DNA of 55,463 nucleotides from Branchiostoma floridae (GCF_000003815.2 NC_049981.1:30486489-30541951), one strand, 5' to 3'. Counted from the first letter of the stretch, positions 11,676-24,107 are shown. The notes: generated by a model from the letters alone, not told the origin. A program made the numbers and translations.

Positions 11676-12762
11676 CTTGATGACGCCAGGCCTAGCAAAC
11701 CAGGCTGGACTTGCGCAGTAGCGCCCTTCGTAACTTATAACCTTTGACCCACGGCAAGTAACACAGCAGAGATTTTGGCCAAAATTTTGCCAATTTCTAA
11801 GTATTTTAGTATATTTTTTTATAAAAGATTTCGAAAAATATACATACAGTATCGTATATCAATACATAATGTCTAAATTTATTTTTAATGGTAGAAAATA
11901 TTCCCATCATGCAACACAAATCTGACCTTTAACCTCCAAATCAACTGGTCCAAACAAGTCCTTAGCAACCACAACGCCACTTCGGACGATTCAAGGCGAT
12001 TTAACAGGTCAAAATTCACATTTCTGACGGACCGACTGGCTTTCCTGGTAAGTGTTACACCATAGAAGATATATTTATGTCGGTTGGCTTTTTAAAATTC
12101 CTGACAACTTTGGTCGAAAGAAATTTACTGTGTCATGTCTAGTGAAACAGAATGATTTTCCCATTTCTAGTTTTTAGATAGACAAGAGATTTAATAATAA
12201 TTATATATGGTTGCAATAAGAGGAAAGTTTATTCATATCTTCCTCCTTTTACGTTGATTTGTATGTAAGGCTGCTGAATTAGCGAATTCACTTTATATTA
12301 CGTGTTGCAAGCTATATCCAACAAAATTGCACAATTTTTGTACATTATATTGTCACCCTTTTCTCAAACTTGACAATTTGTATGCATTATAGCCTGAATG
12401 AAGTCACCAAAAACCTCACACTTAGATTGTATGCTATATTGTATGATGCCCAAGTAGTCTGTGCCACAGACTGTGCACAGTATGTGCAGGCTGAGACACA
12501 AGCAAAAAAAGGAATATCATCTCTACTAGTAGGGCGTTCTGGCCAGCCTGGTATCCAGCCGTATTATAGCTCTCGTGTCTCTTCTGTCCTCTCCGTATTT
12601 GCAGAGAGGACAGAAGAGACTTGGGAGCAATAAGACGGCTGGATACCAGGCTATGTTCTGGCACTTTGACAGTTCATCCCCTTGCAGTCAGGACAGAATT
12701 ATCTGAAATATCAAGCAAACAATAGGTTCTATAAATGATAACTCGGTCCATCTCTTCCCCAG
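11676..12762. promoter_or_regulatory. Divergent promoter region RBM22 / DYDC-like gene
   Basis: RBM22 starts leftward at 11675. A plausible non-coding first exon of the rightward DYDC-like gene ends at 12047 (tttcctg followed by gtaagt), and its next exon begins at 12763. The genes are thus head-to-head with at most about 370 bp between the RBM22 start codon and that donor, which suggests a shared promoter. No TATA box is evident. The right part of the interval, first intron of the DYDC-like gene, contains a hairpin element at 12545-12652. Confidence 0.5.
12545..12652. mobile_element. Fold-back element (about 48-bp arms)
   Basis: The left arm begins agcctggtatccagccg and includes gtctcttctgtcctctc. 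The right arm mirrors it (gagaggacagaagagac through ggctggataccaggct). The loop is about 11 bp. With no coding capacity it is probably a small MITE, in the intron just before the start codon of the DYDC-like gene. Confidence 0.7.
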
Positions 12763-12790
12763 GTTGTTGATGGTGCGATCACTGGGAGCG

Positions 12791-14636
12791 ATGGACACAG
12801 AGTACCTTAAGACACACCTGGGGTCCTGCATGACGGAGTGTTTAGCAGAGGTGGCAGAGAAGAGACCTCTGGACCCCATAGAGTTCATCGCACACTGGCT
12901 CTACAAGTACAAGCAGAATGAGGCGTACCTCAAACAGGTAGGGATTCTGTCTGTAGTCCAGAACTAATTATAATCTTTTGGGGGATGAGGACAAGTACTA
13001 GTCAGACCATTGTCAGTGTTGACAAGTCAACTTGAACCAACACCATGAACGCATAGGTTAGGGTTAGGTTTAGGACTCACCCGGGGTGTAGGCCTGTAGG
13101 ATTATGCTTAGAGGGATAGGCCTCTTCACATTCTGATATGATCAGGTTCTCAATAGACTGGAGAATCAGATGTTACTTTAAAATGTTACTTGAAGACATG
13201 AACTTCACCCTAATCTCCTTTTCTTGGACTTTTCCATTTCCTTAGGCCTTGATTCTTGAAGTTAACTTTTCCAGAACAAAACTTGTATTGCCTCATTTTC
13301 ATGTACACATTATGTTCAAAGGTAACTGCCTACCACTGTGTTAGTGAACCCAACAACAGTATAATCAAATACTGGATATACTACAACTACTACTACTATT
13401 ATATATTTGTACTTGCCTCTCTTGCTGCGTAGAACAAACCACAGTGCAGCATAGGTTAGCAATCTGCATTATGTAATTGTCTATTGCTTGATGTCATCTT
13501 GATTCATTTCTAGTAGTATGTAGATGAACTCTGCAATGTACATGTATTTGTCTTCTTAAACTTTTCCCCATCATCTTATTGCTTGATGTACTGCCATTCA
13601 TTGCCTTTCTAGTATGTATACTATAGCAATTACTATTCTCAATCTATTTGTCTTTTAACCCCTTCTGCCTCCTTGCATTTCTTCTGGCCTGGACTCCATT
13701 GTAGCAGGTACTGACAGCTTATTTCTTCAGTTGTGCTCACTTCACTAATGACCTTGATCATGATGTAGTCATCAGCTAAGATGGCCCTTCTTTATGAATA
13801 ACACTTATTGTTGAAACTTATTCATTGAATGCCTTGTTTGCTCTTGACAAAATTGGCGGGTTGGCACTAAGATGCTTCCTAATTCATCATACCCAACAAC
13901 AACTGTTGCTTGTAGTTGTAATAGCTACTAGTTTTGTGTTTGTTCAAATTTATTTATTGCTTTGTGTTGTGCCCATTGTTGAAAATGTCACTTGTTCATG
14001 ACAACTACTGTATTTGTATAGAGAGTTCTACTGTTTATGATGTTAGGAGGTTGAATTTTTGTTATATGAGTTATTCAATGTGGTCAAGATTCTGAAGTTT
14101 GTCTATTAGTCTACAAGTACAAGACATCATTTGTGCATTGTTCTCTTGCTTTGTCATTGTTCCTGAACCTCGGATATGATGTTGAAAAAAAGGGCTAATG
14201 TCATGGAGACTAGGATAAGCAAACAAACAAACAAATTGATTCATTAATATCAACCTTATGTCTTGACTATGTGTCTTTTTTGTTTCCAATTAGGCTATTG
14301 AGAATGTGTCTTAACACCATTTTCATATCAAAACATTTCTGGTAAAACATTGCTGCTCAAAAGATCTCTTCAGTGTCACTGAGGGAAGGAAGGGATGCTA
14401 CCTGAAATATCTGACCATTTCCAAGTTCTAAGCAGTTGCTTGAGTTTACTCTTATCTCGGCTATCTTTTTACCTGGATGTCTGACCTTCATCGTGGAAAC
14501 ATATGTATGACTTCAGGAGGATGAGCAGGCCGAGCAGCTTGCTACAGAACGGGAGGAGGCTGCACGAGAGATGGAGAGGCAAGAGAAGATGAGGGAGGAG
14601 GCTGACAGGATACTGAGAGAGGAGGAGGAGAAGTAA
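12791..14636 (+). CDS. DPY30-motif protein, DYDC1/DYDC2-like
   Basis: Two coding exons are visible: 12763-12937 (ATG at 12791) and 14517-14636 (in-frame TAA 14634-14636), giving 88 residues. The N-terminus reads [20 protein letters not shown], then [19 protein letters not shown], matching the DPY30-domain start of DYDC1/DYDC2. The DPY30 motif is a small helical dimerisation module found in COMPASS methyltransferase subunits and in sperm/axonemal proteins. The second exon is almost pure charged coiled coil ([20 protein letters not shown]). Vertebrate DYDC proteins have a longer tail. Here a TAA comes two codons before a good donor (gtaagg at 14641), while a second copy of the exon (14703 onward) has AAA at that place. 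The true 3' end may therefore continue into the gap at 14846. An in-frame upstream ATG at 12770 is possible, but 12791 fits the family best. Confidence 0.85.
13000..14500. other. Intron of DYDC-like gene
   Basis: No exon is recognisable here. The right end (about 14435-14500) contains gcagttgcttgag and tacctggatgtctgacc, phrases shared with fold-back elements at 44567-44740, 47425-47500 and 55045-55145. Confidence 0.5.
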
Positions 14637-14845
14637 AGGGTAAGGATGGATAGATGGATGGAAGGATGGAGCGATGGGATAGAGGGAGGGAGGGAGGAAG
14701 TATGAGAGATGAGAGGCAGGAGAAGATGAGAGAGGAGGCTGACAGGATACTGAGGGAGGAGGAAGAGAAGAAAAGGGTAAGGATGGATAGATGGATGAAG
14801 TGATGGAGATAGAGGGAGGGAGGGAGGAAGCATGAGGGAAGGAGA
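14567..14845 (+). repeat. Tandem copies of the coiled-coil exon with GGAT/GGAG simple repeat
   Basis: A unit of about 137 bp occurs twice (from 14567 and from 14703) and runs into the N gap. Each contains the exon segment from gagagatg through gaggctgacaggatactgag, a donor gtaagg, and purine-rich repeats (ggatggatagatgg and gagggagggagggagg). The second copy lacks one G near its start, which shifts the frame, but has AAA where the first has TAA. Confidence 0.8.
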
Positions 14846-14945
14846 NNNNNNNNNNNNNNNNNNNNNNNNNNNNNNNNNNNNNNNNNNNNNNNNNNNNNNN
14901 NNNNNNNNNNNNNNNNNNNNNNNNNNNNNNNNNNNNNNNNNNNNN
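14846..14945. other. Assembly gap (100 N)
   Basis: This round-number gap is probably of unknown true size. It begins inside the exon-derived tandem repeat of the DYDC-like gene. Confidence 0.99.
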
Positions 14946-14979
14946 TACGATAGTCAAAGTTCGCGACAGTTACTAGGAT

Positions 14980-15611
14980 CCTTATCTTAGCAGATGGGCG
15001 TTTATACCTTCATAGCCGCAAGAATTGCAGAGGAGACCTCCATCTTTACCAAAGGTACAACATTTAACTTCATTTTTCTACGAAATAAAAGGAGTCTTGC
15101 CAACGGAAACGCTTGGACGGGAAAGCTAGGTCTATTCTCTACCCGATATGACCAAAAATTAACATTTCAAGTGCTTTCCTTTAAAGCGCGGAACTTAAAA
15201 CTGCATCGTTGTCACTTCAGAACATAGGCCAGCGGCAGGTATTGTGACGTCACGAACTCAAATATGTTCTAAGAGGTTTACACCGTTTGTTCCAGTCAGA
15301 AATAGGAGGAAAGTGTGCTCCATCACAAGAGCACCCCTCTGTCATTCCTTTTCATGGCCATAACTCTTTATTTAGCACGTATTAATAGCCTAAAACCTCT
15401 TCCATAGGACAAGCTCATTGTGACGTAATTGCTATTATGCGCATTGAATGGTATACCATCCTGGAGGCGCAAAAACAGCCTTCCGACACCGCAACTTTCA
15501 ACCACCTGTTACTCGAGAAAGAAAAGTCGCAGACAAGTCAAACTTGGCATGATTATAGAGTATAACTTTTTAAAGTCATGGACAATATTAATCATAATTT
15601 GCATATATTAA
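14980..15611 (+). repeat. 632-bp direct repeat, copy 1
   Basis: It begins ccttatcttagcagatg and ends tttgcatatattaa. It matches copy 2 (16116-16747) at a constant offset of 1136, with differences seen only in the first 60 bp or so (gatggg versus gatgcc, gaggag versus gcacag). Two 60-77 residue frames are conserved between copies simply because the DNA is the same. The palindrome gtgacgtcac lies inside. Confidence 0.9.
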
Positions 15612-16115
15612 AAGCACCCATCCTGAAAAAAGTATTAGTGATAATAGCCAACAAATTGCATTTTTCCCATGAAAGTGTATAGCCCCGATCGTATCTGACT
15701 GAAAAAAAGCCGGATTTCGCAGGTTTTGATATGATTCTACACTGTCATATAATGGGTGGATTTGCCCCCCTCCCACGCCCCCCCCCCCCCCTCAAACACG
15801 GTCGCATAGCCTTCAAAGTGTGTGTGCTAAGCATAGATTGCATAAAACCTACCGAAACATTGTTGTTTAAACTACAGTACCTCTTGGGCACTTTGAAATC
15901 GCATTTGAACGTTTCACAATTGCTCCTACATTGAGAAGCAGGCATTTTCCAATGAAAAAAGGCCCCGATGACGTCACTTTCGCACTTTCCTTCCGAATCA
16001 AGTGTCAAGTTCGGTGTGGCGCTAGTTCTCGGCCTTAACACAAATAAGTTGCACTAATCCGAAGACACATCCCAAGGCTTCTTTATCTCACCGAGACCGA
16101 CACCAAACTGTACAG

Positions 16116-16747
16116 CCTTATCTTAGCAGATGCCCGTTTATACCTTCATAGCCGCAAGAATTGCAGCACAGACCTCCATCTTTACCAAAGGTACAACATT
16201 TAACTTCATTTTTCTACGAAATAAAAGGAGTCTTGCCAACGGAAACGCTTGGACGGGAAAGCTAGGTCTATTCTCTACCCGATATGACCAAAAATTAACA
16301 TTTCAAGTGCTTTCCTTTAAAGCGCGGAACTTAAAACTGCATCGTTGTCACTTCAGAACATAGGCCAGCGGCAGGTATTGTGACGTCACGAACTCAAATA
16401 TGTTCTAAGAGGTTTACACCGTTTGTTCCAGTCAGAAATAGGAGGAAAGTGTGCTCCATCACAAGAGCACCCCTCTGTCATTCCTTTTCATGGCCATAAC
16501 TCTTTATTTAGCACGTATTAATAGCCTAAAACCTCTTCCATAGGACAAGCTCATTGTGACGTAATTGCTATTATGCGCATTGAATGGTATACCATCCTGG
16601 AGGCGCAAAAACAGCCTTCCGACACCGCAACTTTCAACCACCTGTTACTCGAGAAAGAAAAGTCGCAGACAAGTCAAACTTGGCATGATTATAGAGTATA
16701 ACTTTTTAAAGTCATGGACAATATTAATCATAATTTGCATATATTAA
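16116..16747 (+). repeat. 632-bp direct repeat, copy 2
   Basis: Partner of 14980-15611. Sequence outside the two copies is unrelated, so this is not a simple tandem duplication of a 1136-bp unit. There are no TG...CA ends as in LTRs. It could be a recent transposed duplication, an unknown element, or an assembly artefact. Confidence 0.9.
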
Positions 16748-17403
16748 CGGTGCACACCCCAGTTCTTCCGCGACCGGGGTCCGTGGTAGTCCGCGACCAA
16801 AAAGTGACGAAAGGCTTCCGAGGGCCCATGTTTGAGTTGACATTTCTCATTATTTCCTGCGAAATGACATTAAACGATTACATGGCTGAAAAGCGTAGGA
16901 AATGGTGTGTTTTTGGTGCAAATTGTGTTTTGGTCCGCGCGTTGCTTCCGCGATATCCCTACGCCTGAATGTAAAGAGGCCCGTGACCTAGATTTACCTC
17001 TAAAGCGCTGTGTCAAGCAAAGTTGCAATGCCGCGCGCCGTGGATGATTAAAAAAACTGTAGTACTAGAATTTTCTTTATAATTGGCTGGATTATTCTTT
17101 AGATTTTCCTCTTTCTGGCAGTATCAGTCGTGCTTGCCGGAAAAATCTTCTTCATCTGTTTTATCCAATGCGAAAATGCCCGATTTTGTGCATCATTTTT
17201 GACATGAAAATAATGTTTTTTCCCTATAATTTTTCAAAATTAGAGAAGTTGAAGGATCGAAACTCAGTTGGTCTTGTAGCTGAAGGTATATCCTCTCACC
17301 CCATATACAGTTATTTTCCTTCAGGATAATTCCCTGGAAGAGATGGTCGCTAGACTTGAGGGTGTGCCGCCTCCATTTGAACCCCCAAATAAACTGGTGT
17401 GTG

Positions 17404-17663
17404 CCCCCTTAAGAGCGGCGACGAGATGTGCGCCCGCCATGGGTCCCCAGCCATGCCCCTGGCCAAGGCCCTGGGGATAGGCACCATAGTCTGGGGGATA
17501 CAGGTCTCTTTCTGGGCATATGTCGCGATTATACCTTCCGTGGTTCTCAAGGCCACGATGACGTCACAGGCCTGGACAGGTGAACACCCGATATCACCGC
17601 CTCATGCGCTCAGACGGCTGCAGAGGCCGGGTCTTTCGCGCCAGGTCGACGCGGACGGCCGAC
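17404..17663 (+). repeat. Diverged unit of the 365-bp satellite
   Basis: From ccttaagagcggcgac to the gap this follows the unit of the array at 29073-33065. It contains ccccagccatgc, cacgatgacgtca, gtgaacacccgatatcaccg and gccgggtctttcgcgccagg. It differs from the array units at many positions in its first half and almost none in its last 80 bp. It ends gacggccgac exactly at the gap edge. Confidence 0.9.
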
Positions 17664-17763
17664 NNNNNNNNNNNNNNNNNNNNNNNNNNNNNNNNNNNNN
17701 NNNNNNNNNNNNNNNNNNNNNNNNNNNNNNNNNNNNNNNNNNNNNNNNNNNNNNNNNNNNNNN
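17664..17763. other. Assembly gap (100 N)
   Basis: The gap directly follows a satellite unit. The sequence after it is not satellite. Confidence 0.99.
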
Positions 17764-19285
17764 GCAGGCCAAGCCTTGGCACATTGAAATGTGTACATAA
17801 AGGCACAGAAAGACAGTGCCAATAACTCAACTTTCTGACATTACTGGCATACAAACTTACCCTCATATGAAAGCCCATCATCTCAGCTGTGATAAAATCC
17901 CACTGTCATTAGAAATCATACGGCATAATTTGCAGAAAAATACGCCCAAACCCTACCACCCCCTCAAACTCATAACAACCAAGGAAACAGACCCTTACAC
18001 AACCAGGAAATAGTCCCAACTTCATATCCCCTGATAACCACAAAAACTCAGCTTTTGGGCCATAATCAGAAGGTAGAAACCCTCCCCAGTCACATTGACC
18101 TCAAAACTGCCAGAATTTCTACCCATTTTTCCAAGAAAAAAAATCTTAAAGTTTTAGGCCCTGAACTACATTCGACCACCATCAATTTGCATGCCGAATC
18201 GCTGGCGGATCCCCTACAGGGGTATGTCCCAGGGTGAGCAGTGACGTGAACACGAACCCGTCATGGCAGATGTCGAGAAACCGGAAGTGACGTTTTTACT
18301 CAGGTAGTACTCGGTGATACAGCCACAGCTAGAGTAGGACTGAGGAAGGGATTGTCATGTTAGAGGAACGTAGTAAGTTGACGGTTTTGCCCGGTAACAC
18401 CGAAAGACACGTGTTGACTTGATCTATACACGCGTTAGGGCTTGGAACACCATTTATATGGTAATTAGAGCAATATTTGGCGAACAGACAACAAACTTTT
18501 TCCCAGCTTTGCACATACATGTAGTACCGAAGTACAAAGCACTGTCTTTCTGTTAGCACCACTCAATGCATATGTCATCAAAAATGTCGATCGCTAATAT
18601 CATCCACCACTGCATAAAGAAAAGAAATCAAACGCAATAGCATACGTTTTAGATTAGAAATAGCGCTAGTTGTCGACTTTCTTTTCATTTTATGTTCATA
18701 TCAATAAAGAGTATACTATCATAATTGTATTCCATGTATATCTGCAATTAGCATGAATCGTCCTACGCAGGGACATCGAACGGCGAAACCGCCTGTCTGT
18801 ATGTACCCTGCTTTCTCAACCGTCACTCTTGGTTACTGACCGCCCTGCTCATAAATATTAATGACCTTCCCTTCTATATGCGAGATCCCTTTTGCAGACT
18901 GAAAGGCCTATTCTCTGACTGACAGCTGGTATGTGGCGACGCCCACAGGAGCTAAGAGTGACGGTTGAGAAAGCAGGGTACATCCAGACAGGCGGTTTCG
19001 CTGTTCGATGTCCCTGCGTAGGAGGATGGCATGAATTTGCAATAAAGAGTATCATTATCATTATCAAAATGACGTTCTGCCAAAGGATAGGACGTTACAC
19101 TGTACATGGGTCAAGCAAGAAGGTTATATAGACCTCCTTGGGTCAAGTAACTTGGGTACTAGAGGGGACCATCCACCGACATTACTAGCATCATGCAATT
19201 CTCAATGAAGCAAGAACTTTTCGAACGAATCTAGATCCTTCACGGAGGCGTGAGATCTTCGGACTATTGTTTATCCCGTACGTAC
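17764..19285. other. Region 3' of last visible SLCO exon
   Basis: By gene order this should contain the exons for the last three membrane helices of the SLCO transporter, but I find no such exon on either strand. It contains a fold-back element (18751-19033) and otherwise unrecognised AT-rich sequence. Confidence 0.5.
18751..19033. mobile_element. Fold-back element with about 80-bp arms
   Basis: The left arm (18751-18830) contains cctacgcagggacatcgaac, cgaaaccgcctgtctg and tttctcaaccgtcactctt. The right arm (18954-19033) is its near-perfect reverse complement. A spacer of about 120 bp separates them. The right end runs into tgcaataaagagtatcatta, a retroposon-like tail. Confidence 0.75.
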
Positions 19286-22200
19286 CAGATTTGCGGGGTT
19301 GTACTGGAGACATCCGGCGTGACAAGCAGAGAAGTACTCTACACCATTGCTGCCGCAAACTGGGTCGTACAGGGTGGGGTCACACAGACAGCCTGCCGTG
19401 CAGTTCATGCTGAAGATCACGACAGACGTTATCATTAACATATAATAATAATAATAATGATACATGTACTTGTAATCATGAAATGCCTTTATTGTACATT
19501 CATACCTTGACGGGCTAGGTACAGGTCGTGGATAGACCGACGTACAGACATACTCAGAAAGCAGAAAGATATACAAAGCTTACAACAACCAAAAAAAGTC
19601 AAGACTCACGAGTGCAATAGAATTGATATGCCGAAAAATAGGAGAGCCATCAAACAAAGGATAAAATATGACGACTGAATTTGCTACAAATTACAAACCA
19701 TGTTGTTCTGCAAAACATTATAACTTTAAAGCAAGTTATCAACTAGTATTATCAAAGTATATATTTCATCAGCTACACTTAAGAGAGATTTTTATTTACT
19801 TTCTCTTTTCCGTTGATGATCTATGCTGTAATATATGGAGAGAATGAAACCTTACCTATCGGCCTGTGCAAGCATCACTCTCGGGGCGTCCTCACTGTGC
19901 ACGAGGAAAACCAAGTTAGTTAGCAGCGAGAGGACAGACAGAACCAACACTGCACCCAGCATCTTCTTACAGTTCACGCCAAAATACTTCACGAGCCAGC
20001 CTGCAAACAGGGCTCCGCATGCATCCCCCAACACCATGGTGAGACCTGAATTGGAAATGACATTCAAACTTCAGTCTTGACTTTGATTTTTGTAAACGAT
20101 AAATACACCTGGGTCTCAGGCAGCTGTGGTGCTGTGTGACCCATGCAGTAACACATATATAAACAACGTATAATAAAAGCTTAATAATTGCCTCCATGGA
20201 GCTTATACTTTAGGTAGGATTGTGTAAGTGTGTCTGTCCGTCACCGTAAGATAACTAACTTTACTCACAGGCATAACATTGTTTGATTACGATGTCAGGT
20301 TAACCAATTAACCCCAAATACCAATTTTATGAGGAAGAAAATGGCTTACCAAAGTACCACGACTTGTTCACGGTGTTCGTATCTAACATCAACTCGGACA
20401 GTTTTGCTGAGAAGGTGGAAATGCCACTGTACGCTAGGGCATCTATGGCTCCTGTGATGGAGGGTTAAGGCAAACCGTTATGCGCAATTTATGTGTAATA
20501 AGAACAACAAGCTTTACACAAAATGGACGCCACAGTACTGATACTCCATCATCTCCAGCTCTGATATTGAAGAGAAGAAGCTCTGACGAATAGTCTCCGA
20601 CTTTGTACAGCTGACTTCAAGGTTGAAGATTGATCAGTCAAAATATCGACTGCAGCTGTCGGCCACCTTTGGCCCACTTGTGACGTCACAAACCCCAAGG
20701 ATCAGTGCGCATCAGGAAGCGGATCAATGTTCTGAGAAAGGCCGATGACATCATAGATATAGCTTAAAATTCCATGAGGTACGTTTTGTAAAAAAAAAAG
20801 CAAAACTAACTAGTTGTCTTTTCATAAATTTAGCATTGCTTATTTTGATGATATAGAAGTTTATTTGCAAGTTCGTGCCCGAGGATCATATCATAGATAT
20901 AGCTTAAAATTCCATGAGGTACGTTTTGTAAAAAAAGCAAAACTTATGAACAATATTCTACTGTAATACTAGTGTTGGCTATTTCCCAATCCAACCAAGA
21001 TTTTACCTCCACATAAGCTCTGTCCTCGCTCTTCACATTTCTAGTAGCTGTTACTGTGGGATTCCTAGCTATCATCTTACCGACAATTGTGAACATGACA
21101 GACCATCAATTTTCTGTTTTGATGACATCTTCAGACCACCAATATTAGAATTATTATCCCACCATGCTATTACCCTTCCTCTCCCAATCATAATGATCCA
21201 CAATTAAACCTGGTGATAAACGAACAAGAAGTTTTTACCAGCAAAAGTGAGGACCATGTAAGTTGGATTCTTGAACAGCACAGCTAATGTCGCCTTCAGC
21301 TCCCTCAGACCGATCTTCAGACGAGTAACGACATCCTCCGCCTCGCTTTCGTTCTTCGGATCTCCATGGTGCGCGTGCGTTGCAATGATGTCATCTTCGC
21401 TTGATTCCGTGTCGCTGAGATCATACTCAAAATCCCCTGAGCTTGCTGTCAGAACGTTATTGAAATTAACAACAACGAACGTTTTGTACACAGACAGAAT
21501 GTTTTAACACCAAGGGTTAGATTCAAAACCTCCGCCGGCATCGAAAAAAGAGATAAAAGCCATTTCAATCATGAGACACAACGAAACGAAGACCTCGCAC
21601 AACGTTTACAGCAATGCGATATAGTGCTACTACTAGTAGTACGTTTTTTCTTCTTTCTTTTGAACAAGCTGCTTGTCTTTATTTGTTTGACTAATTTAAA
21701 AACATTTCAACAAACAGGAAAAATAAGGGCCCTGTCAAATTCAGAGCACGATCATTGTGCGATCGCAAACTGAGAGCATTCTATAGATAGTCATCCATCT
21801 GTCGTACAAACCCTTAGCTGTCTTGTCTTACATGCTTGTCGGTGGTCGGTTATATTACAGCTTGCTTAGAAATTGTGTGACATCGGAATCATACAACGAA
21901 TGTTACCTCGCCATATGTGCAAACAAAAAAGCAATCAAACACACCTGGTAACTTGCGGGGGTACCCGAGAAGCGGCAGGGCTGCCAGGATCCCCAAACAG
22001 CCAAAGATGGGAAAGCCCAGCCACCAGTTCCCCAGCCAGTTGGAGTCACTCGGCTGGAGAGCCCCTCTATAGTTGGATTACATTGTCTTTGATAGTGTTA
22101 ATGTAATGCTCATAATAAGTTACTAGTACCATGTTAAACCTTACGTATACGTCCGCGTTAAAAGTGGCGGGTCACTTCACCCCTGATCGACATGTGTGGC

Positions 22201-23939
22201 GTTGTGTAATTGAAGTTGCAAATATATCTCTCGCCGTAGGTTATGAACAAAGTACAGTAGATTTGCAGGATCCGTTATTCCAAATGGTCGTCTCAGACAT
22301 TTTTTTACAATTCATGGAGATGGATTCCATCCCACATGAGAATGTGTAATGTTGTGCATCGTCTTTGACATGTAAATATTTCCCTAAATAAATGTAAATA
22401 TAACCAAAACTCAATTGTTCGTGTATCGTATGCGTTCCTGCAGGCGAAGTTAGACTTGAGGGTGCACATCCTCGAATTAAAACCTACTTACCCGTCCTTG
22501 TATGGCCAATCGATCCACAACTTCAAAATCTCCCCGCAGATCACAGTGCCGACTCCTGGGCCCACTGCTGTCATGGCGTACAGGATACCTTCAAGAGAGA
22601 GAGAGGGGGGGGGGGGATAACAGCGTTACAGTCTGTGTATCATGTACTAATGCTACGATCACGGGTGGGAAAAGGGGCCCCGCCGGGTGGTTTAAGGGAC
22701 TTTTCACTTTTTGGGGGGATACCTCCCTACTTGGAATAGTGGTACATCCCGCGGCTACCGGGCTGTTTGGGGGTACATTCGGGTCCCCGGATTGTTGTAA
22801 CCGGATTCCGGCGATGAAAACACGCCGTAACATAAACATCAAAAGACCGAGGGGTTCACGGGTGCAGAACTGACTTTTCAATAGATACATAATTGCCCTA
22901 GATGCTAACGTGCCAGCTCAGTATCAAACGTGTCACATTTCGGTAAGAAAGGCCTCCCCACCTATGTACAGTCCGGAGTACTGCCTCTCCACGCTCTCGT
23001 CCAGGTAAGCCACGCCCACCGTGTACATGGAGCCTTCGCACATGCACAGGAGCAACTGCGCCAAGATGAACACGTACAGGTAGTTGGTCAGACTCGGGTC
23101 GGTACTGTAGTAAAGAAAACAAAGAAACTTTCATGATACATGAATATATAATGTTGTATACTGTATCTTGTTTCGACCTGAAAAATAGTAATGTTGCTAA
23201 TAAATCTTTGAAATTTTCGAAATGTAACGTTAGAAGCTGTGCTCGCTCTTTGTACATTCTTAAGGCGACAAACAATAAAAAGATACGGACACAGTTCATC
23301 AACTACCGTGTGACTCTTTGTTAACTCTTGCTTTCTCTAACAACAAGGAATACGCAACTGGACAATCATCAACTGCCACAACACCCCCACCCCCACCCCA
23401 CATAACACACATACAGAGCGCTAGATTAAACTCCTGTAATTACCTTGCCTGGCACCAAGTAGAGTTGGTGGAGTTGCTATAGGTGGAGTTGTAGTAGTCA
23501 TCGTAACACAGGGAATCGTTTTTTTCAGTGGGATTCAACACACCCTGGTAGTAACCTGGGGACGAGATTGTGTCCTGTTATAAGGGTAAATAACCCGGGA
23601 ATTATGGTCATGACGTATTCGCTAAAGAATATCAAAATAATCTGCATCATGTCAACGAACGTTGTCCGCTCAATTGCAACGTCCGGAGATCAATTATACA
23701 CCGTATAGTACTGTGGAAAGCAAGATAGTGCCAGCCCTTTTTTTCCACAGTCACGAACCAATGTTCTTGTCAGTGTCTTTCTTTTCCCTCATTTTGTACA
23801 TCTCAGAGAAATCGTCATTTCTGGCATTGTCTGTCCAGTAGTCCAAACTAAGCGGAGATGTACCTGTAGTGAAGTGCGGGAGTGAGAATATGATGCAGCC
23901 GACTCCGAACAGCAGGGTTCCCAGGCCGATCCACTGACC
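19286..23939 (-). CDS. Organic anion transporter (SLCO/OATP family), internal part
   Basis: Nine exons in N-to-C order on the minus strand: 23759-23939, 23444-23555, 22962-23104, 22492-22588, 21945-22066, 21239-21446, 20350-20451, 19856-20045 and 19286-19409. They total 1279 nt, about 426 residues, in one open frame with GT-AG introns. Family landmarks appear in order: WIGLGTLLFGVGCIIFSLPHF (third helix), an extracellular loop, LYTVG-like helix 4 ending YSGLYIG, GILYAMTAVGPGVGTV, NWLGNWWLGFPIFGC with LLGYPRKLPA, FKNPTYMVLTFAG, and a Kazal-type Cys-rich loop (CTAGCLCDPTLYDPVCGSNG, then CHAGC). OATPs carry bile salts, steroid conjugates and similar anions across the plasma membrane. The second loop has three NST glycosylation sites within 12 residues. 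Helices 1-2 and 10-12 are absent, so the gene is incomplete at both ends. The subfamily cannot be assigned. Confidence 0.92.
20751..20942 (+). repeat. Direct repeat in SLCO intron
   Basis: The stretch tcatagatatagcttaaaat through ggtacgttttgtaaaaaa occurs at 20751 and again at 20891. This is a roughly 50-bp identical repeat at 140-bp spacing, differing only in the length of the A run. Confidence 0.85.
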
Positions 23940-24107
23940 CTGGAGGACGAAATAATGAGCGATTGACAAATACTGTCCAGATTTAAGAAAAGAAAAAAAA
24001 AATACCCAGTCTCCTGGCGCAATTGTGTATGCTTCCTAAGCAGATGTTGATGGGAAAAATCATGACCCTTTTCTTATATGCCGTACATTTCTGTTTGGGT
24101 TAACCCA

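Larger units (their letters stand above)
14946..17403. other. Gene-poor contig between gaps
   Basis: No exon was recognised. The main content is two near-identical 632-bp direct repeats with 504 bp of unrelated sequence between them. The rest (16748-17403) is unannotated AT-rich sequence leading into a satellite unit. Confidence 0.6.

Noticed and set aside
13056-13073. Telomere-like ggttagggttaggtttagg
   Set aside because: Only about two and a half imperfect units. Too short to mean an interstitial telomere tract.
14469-14957. 162-residue Ser/Pro/Leu-rich minus-strand frame
   Set aside because: It is the antisense of purine-rich exon copies and GGAG repeats, and it spans an N gap.
14980-16747. 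LTR retrotransposon
   Set aside because: The paired repeats lack TG...CA ends, a primer-binding site and any gag or pol-like frame in the 504 bp between them.
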